Position numbers and translations under genes: made by a program | DNA from: Desulfobacula sp. | Lineage (GTDB): Bacteria > Desulfobacterota > Desulfobacteria > Desulfobacterales > Desulfobacteraceae | NCBI GenBank assembly: GCA_023144585.1 | Contig: JAGLFI010000048.1 | Span: 1-7,792, forward strand | Length of the DNA stretch: 7,792 nt | Direction of reading: 5' to 3' | The notes under the pieces: model-generated | What the model was told of the DNA's origin: nothing | Database searches by the model: none | The model's input: only the letters and a program-made list of their open reading frames with translations | Shown: in pieces, positions 1-7,662 of the stretch | Layout of the letters: every line of letters starts with the position of its first letter | Position numbering within the stretch: the first letter of the stretch is position 1

Positions 1-409
1 CTTTCGATTGATACTTTTTCATTGATACAAATTCTCCCAGTCCTTTGTGTTCTTTTGGAAGTACCTTTACAGCCTGTTTACAGAGATCTTCAAAAATGAA
101 CTGTAATTGCTCAAGTCCCCGGTGATTGATTGCCTCTGAGAAACTGCTGCGACTAATCCCATCAACCGGAGCTATGTTTTCCTTCGCAAAATCATTATCT
201 TTCAAATCTTGAATTAAGTGCCGGCCTGAGCTGTGCTCCTGAAGATGAAAATATACGAGAGCTTTTAGCTGATCTTCAAAAGTCATTTTTAGTGGTCGAT
301 CTCCTCTTGATACGAGTTCTGGTGCAAGCGGCAGTGACCTTAGCAAAGGGACTATGTTGTCAAAAGTGCTGGACTGACTTTTTCTTTTCGGGATTAAAAT
401 GTGCGCCAT
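1..409 (-). CDS. IS4-family transposase, N-terminal part (runs off left edge)
   Basis: The reading frame is open on the minus strand from the ATG at 409 to the window edge (136 codons), and the 3' part lies outside. The protein starts MAHILIPKRKSQSSTFD and continues with K41-M-T-F-E-D-Q-L-K-A, then S60-S-G-R-H-L and G84-I-S-R-S-S-F. This is the N-terminal, DNA-binding-like layout (DUF4372-type) of IS4-family DDE transposases, which catalyse cut-and-paste transposition. The start is supported by AAGGA seven bases upstream. After about residue 129 (GLGEFVS) the sequence reads MKKYQSK, where relatives as I recall them carry the first catalytic aspartate in a D-G-S-L-I-D motif. That motif is absent in this frame, so the copy may be frameshifted or decayed exactly at the catalytic core. 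Family assignment is from remembered motifs; whether the element is functional cannot be judged from this fragment. Confidence 0.8.
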   Translation of the reverse strand, partial: MAHILIPKRKSQSSTFDNIVPLLRSLPLAPELVSRGDRPLKMTFEDQLKALVYFHLQEHSSGRHLIQDLKDNDFAKENIAPVDGISRSSFSEAINHRGLEQLQFIFEDLCKQAVKVLPKEHKGLGEFVSMKKYQSK

Positions 410-416
410 GATAGAG

Positions 417-421
417 TCCTT
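417..421 (-). promoter_or_regulatory. ribosome binding site of the IS4 transposase
   Basis: The minus strand reads AAGGA seven bases before the ATG at 409. This is the evidence for choosing that start, which also gives the expected MAHI-type N-terminus. Confidence 0.5.
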
Positions 422-462
422 GAAATTTAATTTTCAAAGCATGCAAATTTTTTGCGCACATT

Positions 463-468
463 TGTCAA
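463..468 (-). promoter_or_regulatory. candidate -35 box of the IS4 transposase
   Basis: The minus strand reads TTGACA here, a perfect sigma-70 -35 hexamer, about 54 bases before the transposase ATG. The matching -10 is poor: TGCATG at a 17-base spacing, or CATGCT at 19. If it works as a promoter, it is a weak one, as is common for transposases. Confidence 0.3.
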
Positions 469-610
469 CAATAAAACGACATTATTCTCCATAAAAACAA
501 TTATTTTTTCATGCAACAACCTAACCGGACACTACTGATTATTTATGGATGATATTTAAGAATGGTTTTTTATTTTACATGCAATTGCCCTGTGATTCCT
601 TTCTAATTTC

Positions 611-639
611 TTTTCAAAAAGGAAATCTTGGTATATAGA
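611..639 (+). promoter_or_regulatory. weak candidate promoter for the efflux operon
   Basis: TTTTCA at 611-616 and TATAGA at 634-639 are 17 bases apart, and each matches four of six sigma-70 consensus bases. It is the best pair I find in the AT-rich leader at 538-701, but such matches arise easily in AT-rich DNA. No operator-like repeat stands out and no regulator gene is adjacent. Apart from this pair and the ribosome binding site at 683-688, I see nothing else in the leader. Confidence 0.25.
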
Positions 640-682
640 ATGGATTAAATGAACTTGGAACAACCTATTTGTTGATATCAGC

Positions 683-688
683 AAGGAG
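683..688 (+). promoter_or_regulatory. ribosome binding site that decides the adaptor start
   Basis: AAGGAG lies 13 bases before the ATG at 702. The spacing is longer than usual, but this is the only good Shine-Dalgarno sequence nearby. It lies downstream of the alternative in-frame TTG at 669, so it argues for 702 as the true start. Confidence 0.55.
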
Positions 689-701
689 AAAAATATCGAT
701 T

Positions 702-2003
702 ATGGAGAAATCATCAGGGGTTAAAAAAGTCACTTCATTTTTTTTAAGATTTTTAAGGGTTGTTGTTGTCTTGGTGATTGCTATTGCCTTGGCAAAATTG
801 CTTATATCTTTAAAAAAGGAACCTGAGAAAAAAGAAATCGTTAAAACGCCTCCCAGCGTCAAGGTAATGGTGACAACACCTGTTTCAAAAGTCATGACGG
901 TGGATGCATATGGCACGGTAAAACCAAGAAAATTGGTAAAGATTGCAGTGGAAGTGCCAGGGAGAATTGATTATATCCACCCCTCTTTTATTGAGGGCGG
1001 AGTTATTGAGAAGGGGGAGGTTCTGATCGGGATTGATCAAAAATCGTATAAACTGGACCGGCAGACAGGACAGGTGCGGATCAGGCAGGCGAAAACAGCT
1101 ATTGAAAGTTTAAAGCAGGATATCGAAAATTTGAAAAATGATATTCGGCTTTCCAAGGCCAATGTAAGTCTTACCCAAAAAGAACTTAAGAGAGTCAAGG
1201 CTTTGACTGAAAATCAATTTGCGTCAAAGAACACCCTTGATAAAACGGAGCAGCAATATTTACAGGCAAAGATTGCTTTGCAGAATATCAACAACAGGTT
1301 GTCATTGACCGACACTTTAATGGAGCAGAAAAAAGCCGCTCTTACCATGGCACAGGTTGATTTTCAAAAAGCTGATCTTGCATTGAATAAAACTCAAATA
1401 AAAGCCGGTTTTAATGGGTTTGTTCTGGATAAATTTGCTGAAAAAGGAGAATATGTCAACCCTGGCCAGACCATAGGGTCAATTTATCAAAAAGACAGTC
1501 TGGATGTGGATGTGAGAATCCCTTTAGAGAAGATGAAATGGATTGAATCCTCTTTTGAAAACGGGAAAACACCGGATGCAAAGGTGATGGTGGCAAATTT
1601 TGACGGCATGAAATCATTTGTATGGAATGCTAAGGTCGTTCGGGTAAAGGCAAAAATTGACGAAAAGACAAGAACTTTGCCCATGACACTTGAGATATTG
1701 AATCCTGATGTAAAAATAAAAAATATTTTTGATTTAAAACCGGGTACATTTGTTAAATGCAGCATTATCGGAGAGACTTTTGAAAATATTTTTGTACTAC
1801 CAAGGTATTTATTAAAACGTGATAATATTTTTTTTACAGTGAATGACAGTCATTTGAAAATGAAAAAGGTGAGAGTGTTAAGAAAGTTTGAAGATGAGAT
1901 TTATATTAATGAAGGATTAGCCCCGGGCGATAAAATTATTTTTTCTCCCCTGCCGGGTGCCATAGAGGGAATGGAACTCACTATCAAACTAAACGGGAAG
2001 TAA
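702..2003 (+). CDS. RND efflux pump periplasmic adaptor subunit (membrane fusion protein)
   Basis: This 433-residue protein is the adaptor that links an inner-membrane RND permease to an outer-membrane channel. A basic N-terminus is followed by one hydrophobic segment at about residues 12-36. It is therefore probably anchored in the inner membrane, because there is no lipobox cysteine. Next come the first half of a lipoyl-like domain (about 70-115), a long charged alpha-helical hairpin rich in K, E and Q (about 117-230), the second lipoyl half (A235-G-F-N-G-F to G256-Q-T-I-G), a beta-barrel (about 265-355) and a membrane-proximal domain ending in P408-G-D and G423-M-E-L. This order and length fit the HlyD/AcrA-type family. 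An in-frame TTG at 669 would add 11 residues, but the AAGGAG favours the ATG at 702. The permease gene starts three bases after the stop, so the two are translated as one unit. The substrate is unknown. Confidence 0.9.
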   Translation: MEKSSGVKKVTSFFLRFLRVVVVLVIAIALAKLLISLKKEPEKKEIVKTPPSVKVMVTTPVSKVMTVDAYGTVKPRKLVKIAVEVPGRIDYIHPSFIEGGVIEKGEVLIGIDQKSYKLDRQTGQVRIRQAKTAIESLKQDIENLKNDIRLSKANVSLTQKELKRVKALTENQFASKNTLDKTEQQYLQAKIALQNINNRLSLTDTLMEQKKAALTMAQVDFQKADLALNKTQIKAGFNGFVLDKFAEKGEYVNPGQTIGSIYQKDSLDVDVRIPLEKMKWIESSFENGKTPDAKVMVANFDGMKSFVWNAKVVRVKAKIDEKTRTLPMTLEILNPDVKIKNIFDLKPGTFVKCSIIGETFENIFVLPRYLLKRDNIFFTVNDSHLKMKKVRVLRKFEDEIYINEGLAPGDKIIFSPLPGAIEGMELTIKLNGK

Positions 2004-2006
2004 AAT

Positions 2007-5000
2007 ATGAAAGCTTTGGCCAAATGGTCTGTTGAACATAATGTTTCAGTAAACCTGATAATGATCTTTCTCATTGTTTCAGGGCTGTATACTGTCTTAA
2101 ATATGAAACGGGAAATGTTTCCTCAATTTTCTCTTGATATGATTGATATCGGGGTAACATACCCCGGGGCATCACCCGAAGAAGTTGAAGAAGGGATATG
2201 TATCAAGATCGAAGAGCAGCTCAAAGGCCTTGAAGATGTGAAGACAATGCATTCTACAGCCCTTGAGGGACACGGATCGGTATTTTTGGAACTTGCGGCC
2301 GGGACAGATATAGATGAAAAACTAGATGAAATAAGAATCCAGATGGACCTGATTGATTCATTTCCTGAACAGGCAGAAGATCCTGTTATCACGGAGATAA
2401 AAAATAATGATCCGGCCATATATCTGGCAGTGTATGGGGATGTCGATGAAAAGGTGCTGCGGGATACTGCTGAGAAAATAAGAGATGATCTTGTAGATAC
2501 GGATACAATTTCCCTTGCAAATCTCATTGGTGTCAGAGATTATGAAATTTCCATTGAAGTGTCTGAAGAAAACCTGCAACGGTTCAATTTGTCTTTTGAT
2601 CAGGTTGCGGTAGCCGTAAAAACAGGGAGTCTTGATTTGCCGGGAGGTAAAATCAAGACAGAAGGAGGGGAGTTCCTGATCCGGGCCAAGGGAAAACTTT
2701 ATACTGGTGAAGAATTTGAACAGATTCCTTTGGTCACAAGAGAAGATGGAACCAGTATTAAACTCGGAGATGTTGCAACTATTATCGATGGATTTGAAGA
2801 TAAGGATATCAAAGCAAGATTTAATGGGAAACCTGCCGCCCTGATTGTGGTAAAACGAACAGACAGTCAGGATACCATTGCTATCTCAAAAACTATCAAG
2901 GAATATATTAAAAATAATAAGGATTCCCTTCCTCGCGGCATCACCCTGGGCTATTGGTTTGATATGGCGGAAATGGTTCAGGAGAGGATTGATCTTTTGC
3001 TGAAAAACGGTGCCCAGGGAATATTGCTGGTGTTTATCGTGCTGGCCCTGTTTCTTAATCTGGGACTTGCTTTCTGGGTGGCCTCAGGGATACCCATATC
3101 GTTTATGGGGGCTTTCCTTATTTTGGATTTTTTTGGTGCCTCCATCAACATGCTTTCTCTGTTTGGGTTTATCATGACATTGGGTATCCTGGTGGATGAT
3201 GCCATTATTGTCGGGGAAAATGTCTATACCCATTATAAAATGGGCAAATCTGCCAAAGATGCAGTGATTGACAGCATTGCCCAGATTGGCGCACCGGTTG
3301 TGATGGCGGTTACCACCACCATTGTCGCATTTACACCTTTGATGCATATTGACGGGATTATGGGTAAGTTCATCTATATCATGCCACAGGCAGTGATCTG
3401 TATCCTTGCCCTATCGCTTGTTGAAGCCTTTGTCATCCTGCCGGCTCATCTTAATCATGCACTGACACCTTCAAAAAAGAATAAAACCTTGATCTACCGT
3501 ATCTGTTTTTCCTGGCTGGATTGGGTGAAAAAAGATGTTCTGGACGTTCATAAATGGGTTCGGGGCAGGACTGAAAAAGGCTTAACCGGCTTTATCCGTT
3601 TGATTTATACTCCTGTCTTGAAATATTGTGTTAAAAATCGTTATTTCACTCTTGCCATCGGGTTTGGGATATTAATTGTCAGTATCGGACTTTTGGCAGG
3701 CGGGCATGTGCCCTTTGTGTTTTTTCCGAAAACCGACAGCAATTGGATTGTTTCAGAGGTCATATACCCCTTGGGGACTCCCTTTGAAGCCTCGGAAAAG
3801 GCCATAAGGCAAATTGAGAAAGGGGCATTTGAGCTCAATGAATTTTTCAGGGACAGGGTGGTTGATGGCGAAGATTTGATTGTTAATAATTTTTCCCAGG
3901 TGGGTATCATCCCCAGGAGGGACTGGAAGCCTGGTGTATATGGAGGACATTGCGGGGAAGCATGGATAGAGGTGCAAGCGGCTTCAAAACGGCCTGATAT
4001 TTCTGCACCTGAAGTGACGGCCAAATGGCGTGAGTTGACAGGAGATATCCTTGGGGTAGAACAGTTGACTTTTTCAATTATCGGCGGTGGGCCTGGTGGA
4101 AATCCAATAGAGATCCAACTGAAAGGCAATGATCTTGAGCAGCTTCAACTTGCAGCAGACGCATTAAAGGATGAGATTGGCAAATATCCGGGAACCTTTG
4201 ACATAACGGATAATTTTCGACCCGGCAAGATGGAAATGCAGATTCATATACAAAAGGGAGCCAAATCTTTAGGGATCACCATGGCTGATATTGCCATTCA
4301 GATCCGGCAGGCTTATTATGGAGATGAAGCTTTAAAAATTCAAAGGGGTAAAGATGATATCAAAGTAATGGTACGATATTCTCAAAAAGAGAGAGAATCT
4401 GAGTCCAGTATTGATGACTTAAGGATTCGAACCCATGACGGAAGGCAGATACCATTAAATCAGGTGGCCCGGATTGAAATGAAAAGAGGGTATTCAACCA
4501 TTCAAAGGATAGACCGTAAAAGAATTATTACGGTTATTTCCGATATTAATGAAGATATCGCTAATGCGAGGGAAATCGTTGAAAACCTTAAACATAATTA
4601 TTTAAATAGTCTTGTTAACCGGTTTCCCGGGGTGACTTATGACCTGGAAGGCCAGGCCATAAGAACCGAAGAATCCCTTAACAGTCTGAAGGTTGGTTTT
4701 TCTCTTGCAGCAATGATTATGTTTTTGCTTCTTGCCAGCCAGTTTCGATCCTATATCCAGCCGGTCATCATTATGACCGCCATCCCATTTGGCCTTATCG
4801 GTGCCATAATCGGGCACTATTTCATGGGCCTTGATATTACCATGATCAGTATTTTTGGAATTGTAGCCCTGTCCGGAATTGTAGTGAATGATTCTTTGAT
4901 TTTAATTGATTTTATCAATTCAAAGGTCAGGGGAGGGGCACGCCTTCTTGATTCTGTCATTGAAGCCGGACAAAACAGGTTCAGACCTGTTTTGCTGACC

Positions 5001-5246
5001 TCGGTGACCACAGTTGCAGGTCTCTTTCCACTTCTTTTAGAAACCAGTTTTCAGGCACAGTTTTTAATTCCAATGGCGGTCAGTATCAGCTTCGGTCTGA
5101 TGGCAGCCACTGTGTTAACCCTTGTTTTTGTCCCATCTTTGTATGTGGTTATCAATGATATGGTAGGCATTTTTATTGCCGGGGATGATGAAAACGTATC
5201 AGATGAACCCGAAACAGCAATACCCCAGGTAAACAATAGAGATTAA
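2007..5246 (+). CDS. HAE1-type RND efflux permease, inner-membrane proton antiporter
   Basis: This 1079-residue protein has the full length of a resistance-nodulation-division pump and would export substrates from periplasm or membrane using the proton gradient. The first membrane helix is at about 15-32, followed by a large periplasmic porter loop containing the typical Y52-P-G-A-S-P-E-E-V. Helices 2-6 lie at about 335-480, and helix 4 carries the proton-relay pair D397-D398 (GILVDDAIIVGENV). Helix 7 starts near 546, a second porter loop (about 570-890) follows, and helices 8-12 lie at about 893-1055. Helix 10 reads G957-I-V-V-N-D-S, so the place of the AcrB lysine 940 is taken by N961, followed by D962. 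This marks it as a divergent HAE1 subgroup rather than a close AcrB relative. It sits between the adaptor gene and a methyltransferase gene in one unit. No outer-membrane factor is encoded here. The substrate cannot be told from sequence. Confidence 0.93.
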   Translation: MKALAKWSVEHNVSVNLIMIFLIVSGLYTVLNMKREMFPQFSLDMIDIGVTYPGASPEEVEEGICIKIEEQLKGLEDVKTMHSTALEGHGSVFLELAAGTDIDEKLDEIRIQMDLIDSFPEQAEDPVITEIKNNDPAIYLAVYGDVDEKVLRDTAEKIRDDLVDTDTISLANLIGVRDYEISIEVSEENLQRFNLSFDQVAVAVKTGSLDLPGGKIKTEGGEFLIRAKGKLYTGEEFEQIPLVTREDGTSIKLGDVATIIDGFEDKDIKARFNGKPAALIVVKRTDSQDTIAISKTIKEYIKNNKDSLPRGITLGYWFDMAEMVQERIDLLLKNGAQGILLVFIVLALFLNLGLAFWVASGIPISFMGAFLILDFFGASINMLSLFGFIMTLGILVDDAIIVGENVYTHYKMGKSAKDAVIDSIAQIGAPVVMAVTTTIVAFTPLMHIDGIMGKFIYIMPQAVICILALSLVEAFVILPAHLNHALTPSKKNKTLIYRICFSWLDWVKKDVLDVHKWVRGRTEKGLTGFIRLIYTPVLKYCVKNRYFTLAIGFGILIVSIGLLAGGHVPFVFFPKTDSNWIVSEVIYPLGTPFEASEKAIRQIEKGAFELNEFFRDRVVDGEDLIVNNFSQVGIIPRRDWKPGVYGGHCGEAWIEVQAASKRPDISAPEVTAKWRELTGDILGVEQLTFSIIGGGPGGNPIEIQLKGNDLEQLQLAADALKDEIGKYPGTFDITDNFRPGKMEMQIHIQKGAKSLGITMADIAIQIRQAYYGDEALKIQRGKDDIKVMVRYSQKERESESSIDDLRIRTHDGRQIPLNQVARIEMKRGYSTIQRIDRKRIITVISDINEDIANAREIVENLKHNYLNSLVNRFPGVTYDLEGQAIRTEESLNSLKVGFSLAAMIMFLLLASQFRSYIQPVIIMTAIPFGLIGAIIGHYFMGLDITMISIFGIVALSGIVVNDSLILIDFINSKVRGGARLLDSVIEAGQNRFRPVLLTSVTTVAGLFPLLLETSFQAQFLIPMAVSISFGLMAATVLTLVFVPSLYVVINDMVGIFIAGDDENVSDEPETAIPQVNNRD

Positions 5247-5256
5247 AATCTGTAAA

Positions 5257-6126
5257 ATGAATAATATATTTAATAAAAATTTTTGGATCAACCAGTGGGA
5301 AAATGATAAGAAGAACGATACTTACAATGTTCATAAGGGGTTTTCTACCAGTGAATACTGGGACAAAGCAGCTGCGACTTATGATCAGGATAAAATAGAA
5401 ATCCAAAATCGTCGACTTGAAAAGACAATATTATTTTTACAGAAAAGCAATCTTTTATTTGAGGGAATGAAAGTCCTTGAGATCGGGTGCGGGACTGGAA
5501 TGGTTGCAATAGAGCTGGCAAAACGAGGTGCACAGGTGACAGCCCTTGATTTTTCTACAGGTATGCTGGAAAAATTCAAACAGAACATTACGCCTGATAT
5601 TGCAGAAAATACTATTGTCCTTCATGAAGACTGGCACAAAATAGATATAGAAAAAAAAGGGTGGAAAAAAAAATTTGACCTTGTTATAGCATTCATGTCT
5701 CCGGGAGTAGCAAGCCCCGAATCATTTTTTAAAATGATGAGCTGTTCTAAAAAAGGATGTGCCATTCGGGGATGGGCTGCAAAAGGGAACCACCCGATTC
5801 TTTCTGATTTATGGGAAAAAATAATGGAAACAGCTCTTGAGGATAAGCCCCAGAGTATTTTGTATAAAATAAATCTTTTATTCTCTTTGGGCTTTTTTCC
5901 GGAAATTACCTTTGATACCATTGAATGGAACCAGACAGCCTCTGTTAAAGAAGAATTTGGCCGGCAGATAGCCTTTTTTAAAAAAGTAAGTAATAAAACC
6001 CATGGTGAACTTGAAAAAATCATTCATCCTTATCTTGAGAGTATATCAAAAGACAATTATATTAAAAGGAAGCATAAAGGCCTGACAGCCACGGCAATCT
6101 GGAATATTGATTCAAGATACCCTTAA
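5257..6126 (+). CDS. class I SAM-dependent methyltransferase
   Basis: This 289-residue protein is predicted to be a soluble cytoplasmic methyltransferase with a Rossmann-like fold. Motif I is V73-L-E-I-G-C-G-T-G-M, the SAM-binding glycine loop. The acidic residue that should hold the ribose is D98 (T96-A-L-D-F-S), and the strand of motif IV is D141-L-V-I-A-F-M-S-P. An N-terminal W-x(5)-Y-D signature is at 35-43 (YWDKAAATYD). The C-terminal half (about 150-289) should recognise the substrate, but I do not recognise its specificity. It starts only 10 bases after the permease stop with no promoter-like gap and a poor Shine-Dalgarno sequence, so it probably depends on transcription, and perhaps translation, from the pump genes. 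The ATG at 5257 is the first in-frame start after the permease stop. A role in modifying a pump substrate or an envelope lipid is speculation from position only. Confidence 0.85.
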   Translation: MNNIFNKNFWINQWENDKKNDTYNVHKGFSTSEYWDKAAATYDQDKIEIQNRRLEKTILFLQKSNLLFEGMKVLEIGCGTGMVAIELAKRGAQVTALDFSTGMLEKFKQNITPDIAENTIVLHEDWHKIDIEKKGWKKKFDLVIAFMSPGVASPESFFKMMSCSKKGCAIRGWAAKGNHPILSDLWEKIMETALEDKPQSILYKINLLFSLGFFPEITFDTIEWNQTASVKEEFGRQIAFFKKVSNKTHGELEKIIHPYLESISKDNYIKRKHKGLTATAIWNIDSRYP

Positions 6127-6139
6127 GCTTACGGCTTAA
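6123..6139 (+). terminator. hairpin at the end of the methyltransferase gene, weak terminator candidate
   Basis: TTAAGC and GCTTAA form a six-pair stem around a five-base loop, overlapping the methyltransferase stop codon. The stem is AT-rich and no T-run follows, so it is a poor intrinsic terminator. It is listed because it lies at the end of the three-gene unit, where a convergent gene region begins. Confidence 0.25.
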
Positions 6140-6140
6140 A

Positions 6141-6221
6141 TTAGTAAATCACCCGGGTGGTTTCAGCATCAAACAGGTGTATCTCTTTAAGGTTCAACCC
6201 TCCTTTGATTTGAAAGTTGGC
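6141..6221 (-). pseudogene. C-terminal remnant of a MalK/UgpC-like ABC transporter ATPase
   Basis: On the minus strand, 26 codons ending at a TAA (6141-6143) read ...LKEIHLFDAETTRVIY. This closely resembles the extreme C-terminus of carbohydrate or glycerol-3-phosphate ABC ATPases, in which an HLFD-x-E-T-G-type stretch forms the last beta-strand of the regulatory domain. Upstream, the frame is closed by a TAA at 6222-6224, and no Walker motifs or other ABC parts occur in the window. It is therefore a small leftover, not a gene. It fills most of the 137-base gap between the methyltransferase and the response regulator and shows that an ABC transporter gene once lay here or was moved in. The identification rests on a short motif and remains tentative. 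Confidence 0.45.
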
Positions 6222-6263
6222 TTAATATGTCATGCTCCGTGCTGGTTTATAAAATGTAGAGCG

Positions 6264-6634
6264 TTACTTCCCGAGCATCCGTTCAATGGTGTCTATCATT
6301 TCCTGGATCTTAATAGGCTTTGCCAGGTATTCGTTCCCTCCTACTTGTGAGCCCATTTGAGTTATCTCTTCTTTGCTCACAATTGCGGTTAAAAACACTA
6401 TGGGTATGGGTGACAGCTCAGGATCTTCTCTGAGGAGCGCAGCAACACCCCCACCATCAAGCTCAGGCATCATAACATCAAGAAAAATGATATCTGGTTT
6501 AATTTTTTTGACGGCTGCAAAGGCCTGCGTACTCTTGTTTACAATATAGGTCTCATAGTCTCCAGAGCGATCCAGATTCATCTTGGTCGAGTAAATGCGA
6601 CCTCATCATCAACGAGTAAAACTTTTCTTTTCAT
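6264..6634 (-). pseudogene. single-domain response regulator (REC), frameshifted
   Basis: This was a CheY-like receiver protein that would accept a phosphoryl group from the adjacent kinase. Translation from the ATG at 6634 gives MKRKVLLVDDEVAFTR with the acidic pair D9-D10, but then hits a TGA at 6578-6580. The rest of the domain is in another frame from about 6589 onward: KMNLDRSGDYE, the phosphoacceptor in IIFLDVMMPELDG, the conserved threonine in IVFLTA and the lysine in YLAKPI. The total span is 371 bases; one missing base would restore a normal 123-residue REC-only protein. The break lies near 6586-6592, between the acidic pocket and the phosphorylation site. The internal ATG at 6581 would give 105 residues lacking the first strand and the Mg-binding acids, so probably not active. 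The ATG overlaps the kinase stop (ATGA, 6631-6634). A sequencing error is the main alternative to a real pseudogene. Confidence 0.8.
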
Positions 6635-7662
6635 GACTTCACCTTTTTCTGTATTGGTAATGTAATTTTCACAACGGCCCCTCCTGAATCTCGATTAGTC
6701 AGGCTAATGTGTCCATGGTGCTGTTGAATAATTTTCTGCGATATAGCCAGACCCAGCCCTGTTCCCTCACCGACTGGTTTTGTGGTAAAAAAAGGATCGA
6801 ACAATTTAGCAGTCTGCCCTTCTTCAATACCAGGTCCGTTATCTGTCACTTCAATCACTATAACCTTTTCACCAGCCAGAAGACATTCACGAGCAACCTC
6901 AGCATTTTTTTGATCACTGATTGTAAACAGTTTGCTTTGAACAGTAATTATACCTTTTCCACCCATTGCCTGAACACTGTTCATAAAAAGGTTTATGAAC
7001 ACCTGTTGCAATTTTAATTTATCAAGATACATTGCCGGCAACTTGGAATCCAAATCGGTTGTTACAGAAATATCATTCTTATTGAGTTCATATTCAACAA
7101 GATGCAGGGATCGCACAAGTACATCATTGATGTCTCCGGCAGCCAGACTCAATTCAGCATCCCTCGATAAGTCAAGTAGTTCCATAATGACGCTGTTAGC
7201 ACGGGATATCGCATCATTCATGTCATCGAAGACCTGTTGTTCCATGCTTTCCGGGTCGCTCTCGTCGGCACTGAGAAAATCAATTCCCATTTGAATGACC
7301 GCAAGGGGGTTTTTCACCTCATGGGCTACCCCGGAGGCAAATGTCCCCACCGTCCGCATTTTTTCCGCCTGAATAAGCTGCTGCTGGGCGAGACGGAGAG
7401 CTTCTGTTCTCTCCCTGACTCGTCGTCTCAAGGTAATGTTCCAGGTGATTGCGCCGCCAAGGATATGAATAAAAAAGAGCACTCCACCAATAACACTGTA
7501 TTTAAAGACCAGATTATCCCATAAACTTGGCTGTTTCAGACGTATCCATTTGTTAAGGATCTTAGAATGTTCCTCAGCACTGATGCTGGCAACAGCCTTG
7601 TTCAGAATAGATACAAAAATCGACCAGTCTTTTCGGACTGCAAAACGCAACTCGACAGGCTG
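6631..7662 (-). pseudogene. sensor histidine kinase, 5'-truncated by an insertion sequence
   Basis: The frame is open from just after an in-frame stop at 7663-7665 to the TGA at 6631. Numbered from the only convenient start (TTG at 7650, no Shine-Dalgarno), it has 339 residues. Residues 1-38 (RFAVRKDW... to ...ILNKWI) read as the last part of a periplasmic solute-binding-protein-type sensor domain (SBP_bac_3-like). A membrane helix at about 51-69 and a short linker helix (71-98) follow. The HisKA domain has the phosphoacceptor H110 in GVAHEVKNPL. The ATPase domain has the N-box around N224, D270-N-G-P-G-I, F284-D-P-F-F-T-T and G296-T-G-L-G-L. All catalytic parts are therefore present, but the signal peptide and most of the sensor are lost at about 7661, where an IS begins. 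It overlaps the response regulator start by ATGA, the classic coupled pair. It could still be made as a fragment from the TTG, but normal sensing is unlikely. Confidence 0.8.

Larger units (their letters stand above)
1..537 (-). mobile_element. IS4-family insertion sequence, one end only
   Basis: The element contains the partial transposase at 1-409 and about 128 bases upstream of its start. A likely terminus lies at 511-537. Read on the minus strand, it begins CAGTAGTGTCCGGTTAGG, which resembles the outer ends of this IS4 subgroup as I remember them. The other end is outside the window, so the inverted repeat and any target-site duplication cannot be tested, and the boundary at 537 is an inference. 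DNA from 538 on leads into the efflux operon, so the IS sits directly upstream of that operon and points away from it. Confidence 0.5.

Noticed and set aside
607..625. Hairpin-like TTTCTTTT/AAAAGGAAA in the operon leader
   Set aside because: It has a bulge, very low GC and a tiny loop. Homopolymer-rich AT DNA produces such pairs readily.
669..701. Earlier TTG start for the adaptor, adding 11 residues
   Set aside because: There is no Shine-Dalgarno sequence before it, whereas AAGGAG lies between it and the ATG at 702. The ATG also gives a normal short basic N-terminus before the membrane helix.
3641..4129. Long antisense open frame inside the permease gene
   Set aside because: It lies wholly opposite a well-supported RND gene, shows no recognisable protein motif, and is best explained as a coding shadow.
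5257..6126. Methyltransferase as an arsenite methyltransferase (ArsM) paired with efflux
   Set aside because: The conserved cysteine arrangement and length expected for ArsM are not evident. The cysteines present (C78 in the SAM loop, C163 and C168) do not make a convincing match.
6150..6159. Perfect palindrome CACCCGGGTG as a possible operator or terminator stem
   Set aside because: It falls inside the ABC ATPase remnant (codons for T-T-R-V), has no following T-run, and ten bases of palindrome can arise by chance.
6578..6600. Programmed frameshifting in the response regulator
   Set aside because: No slippery heptamer or stimulatory structure is seen at the junction (ACTCGACCAAGATGA). A missing base is simpler.
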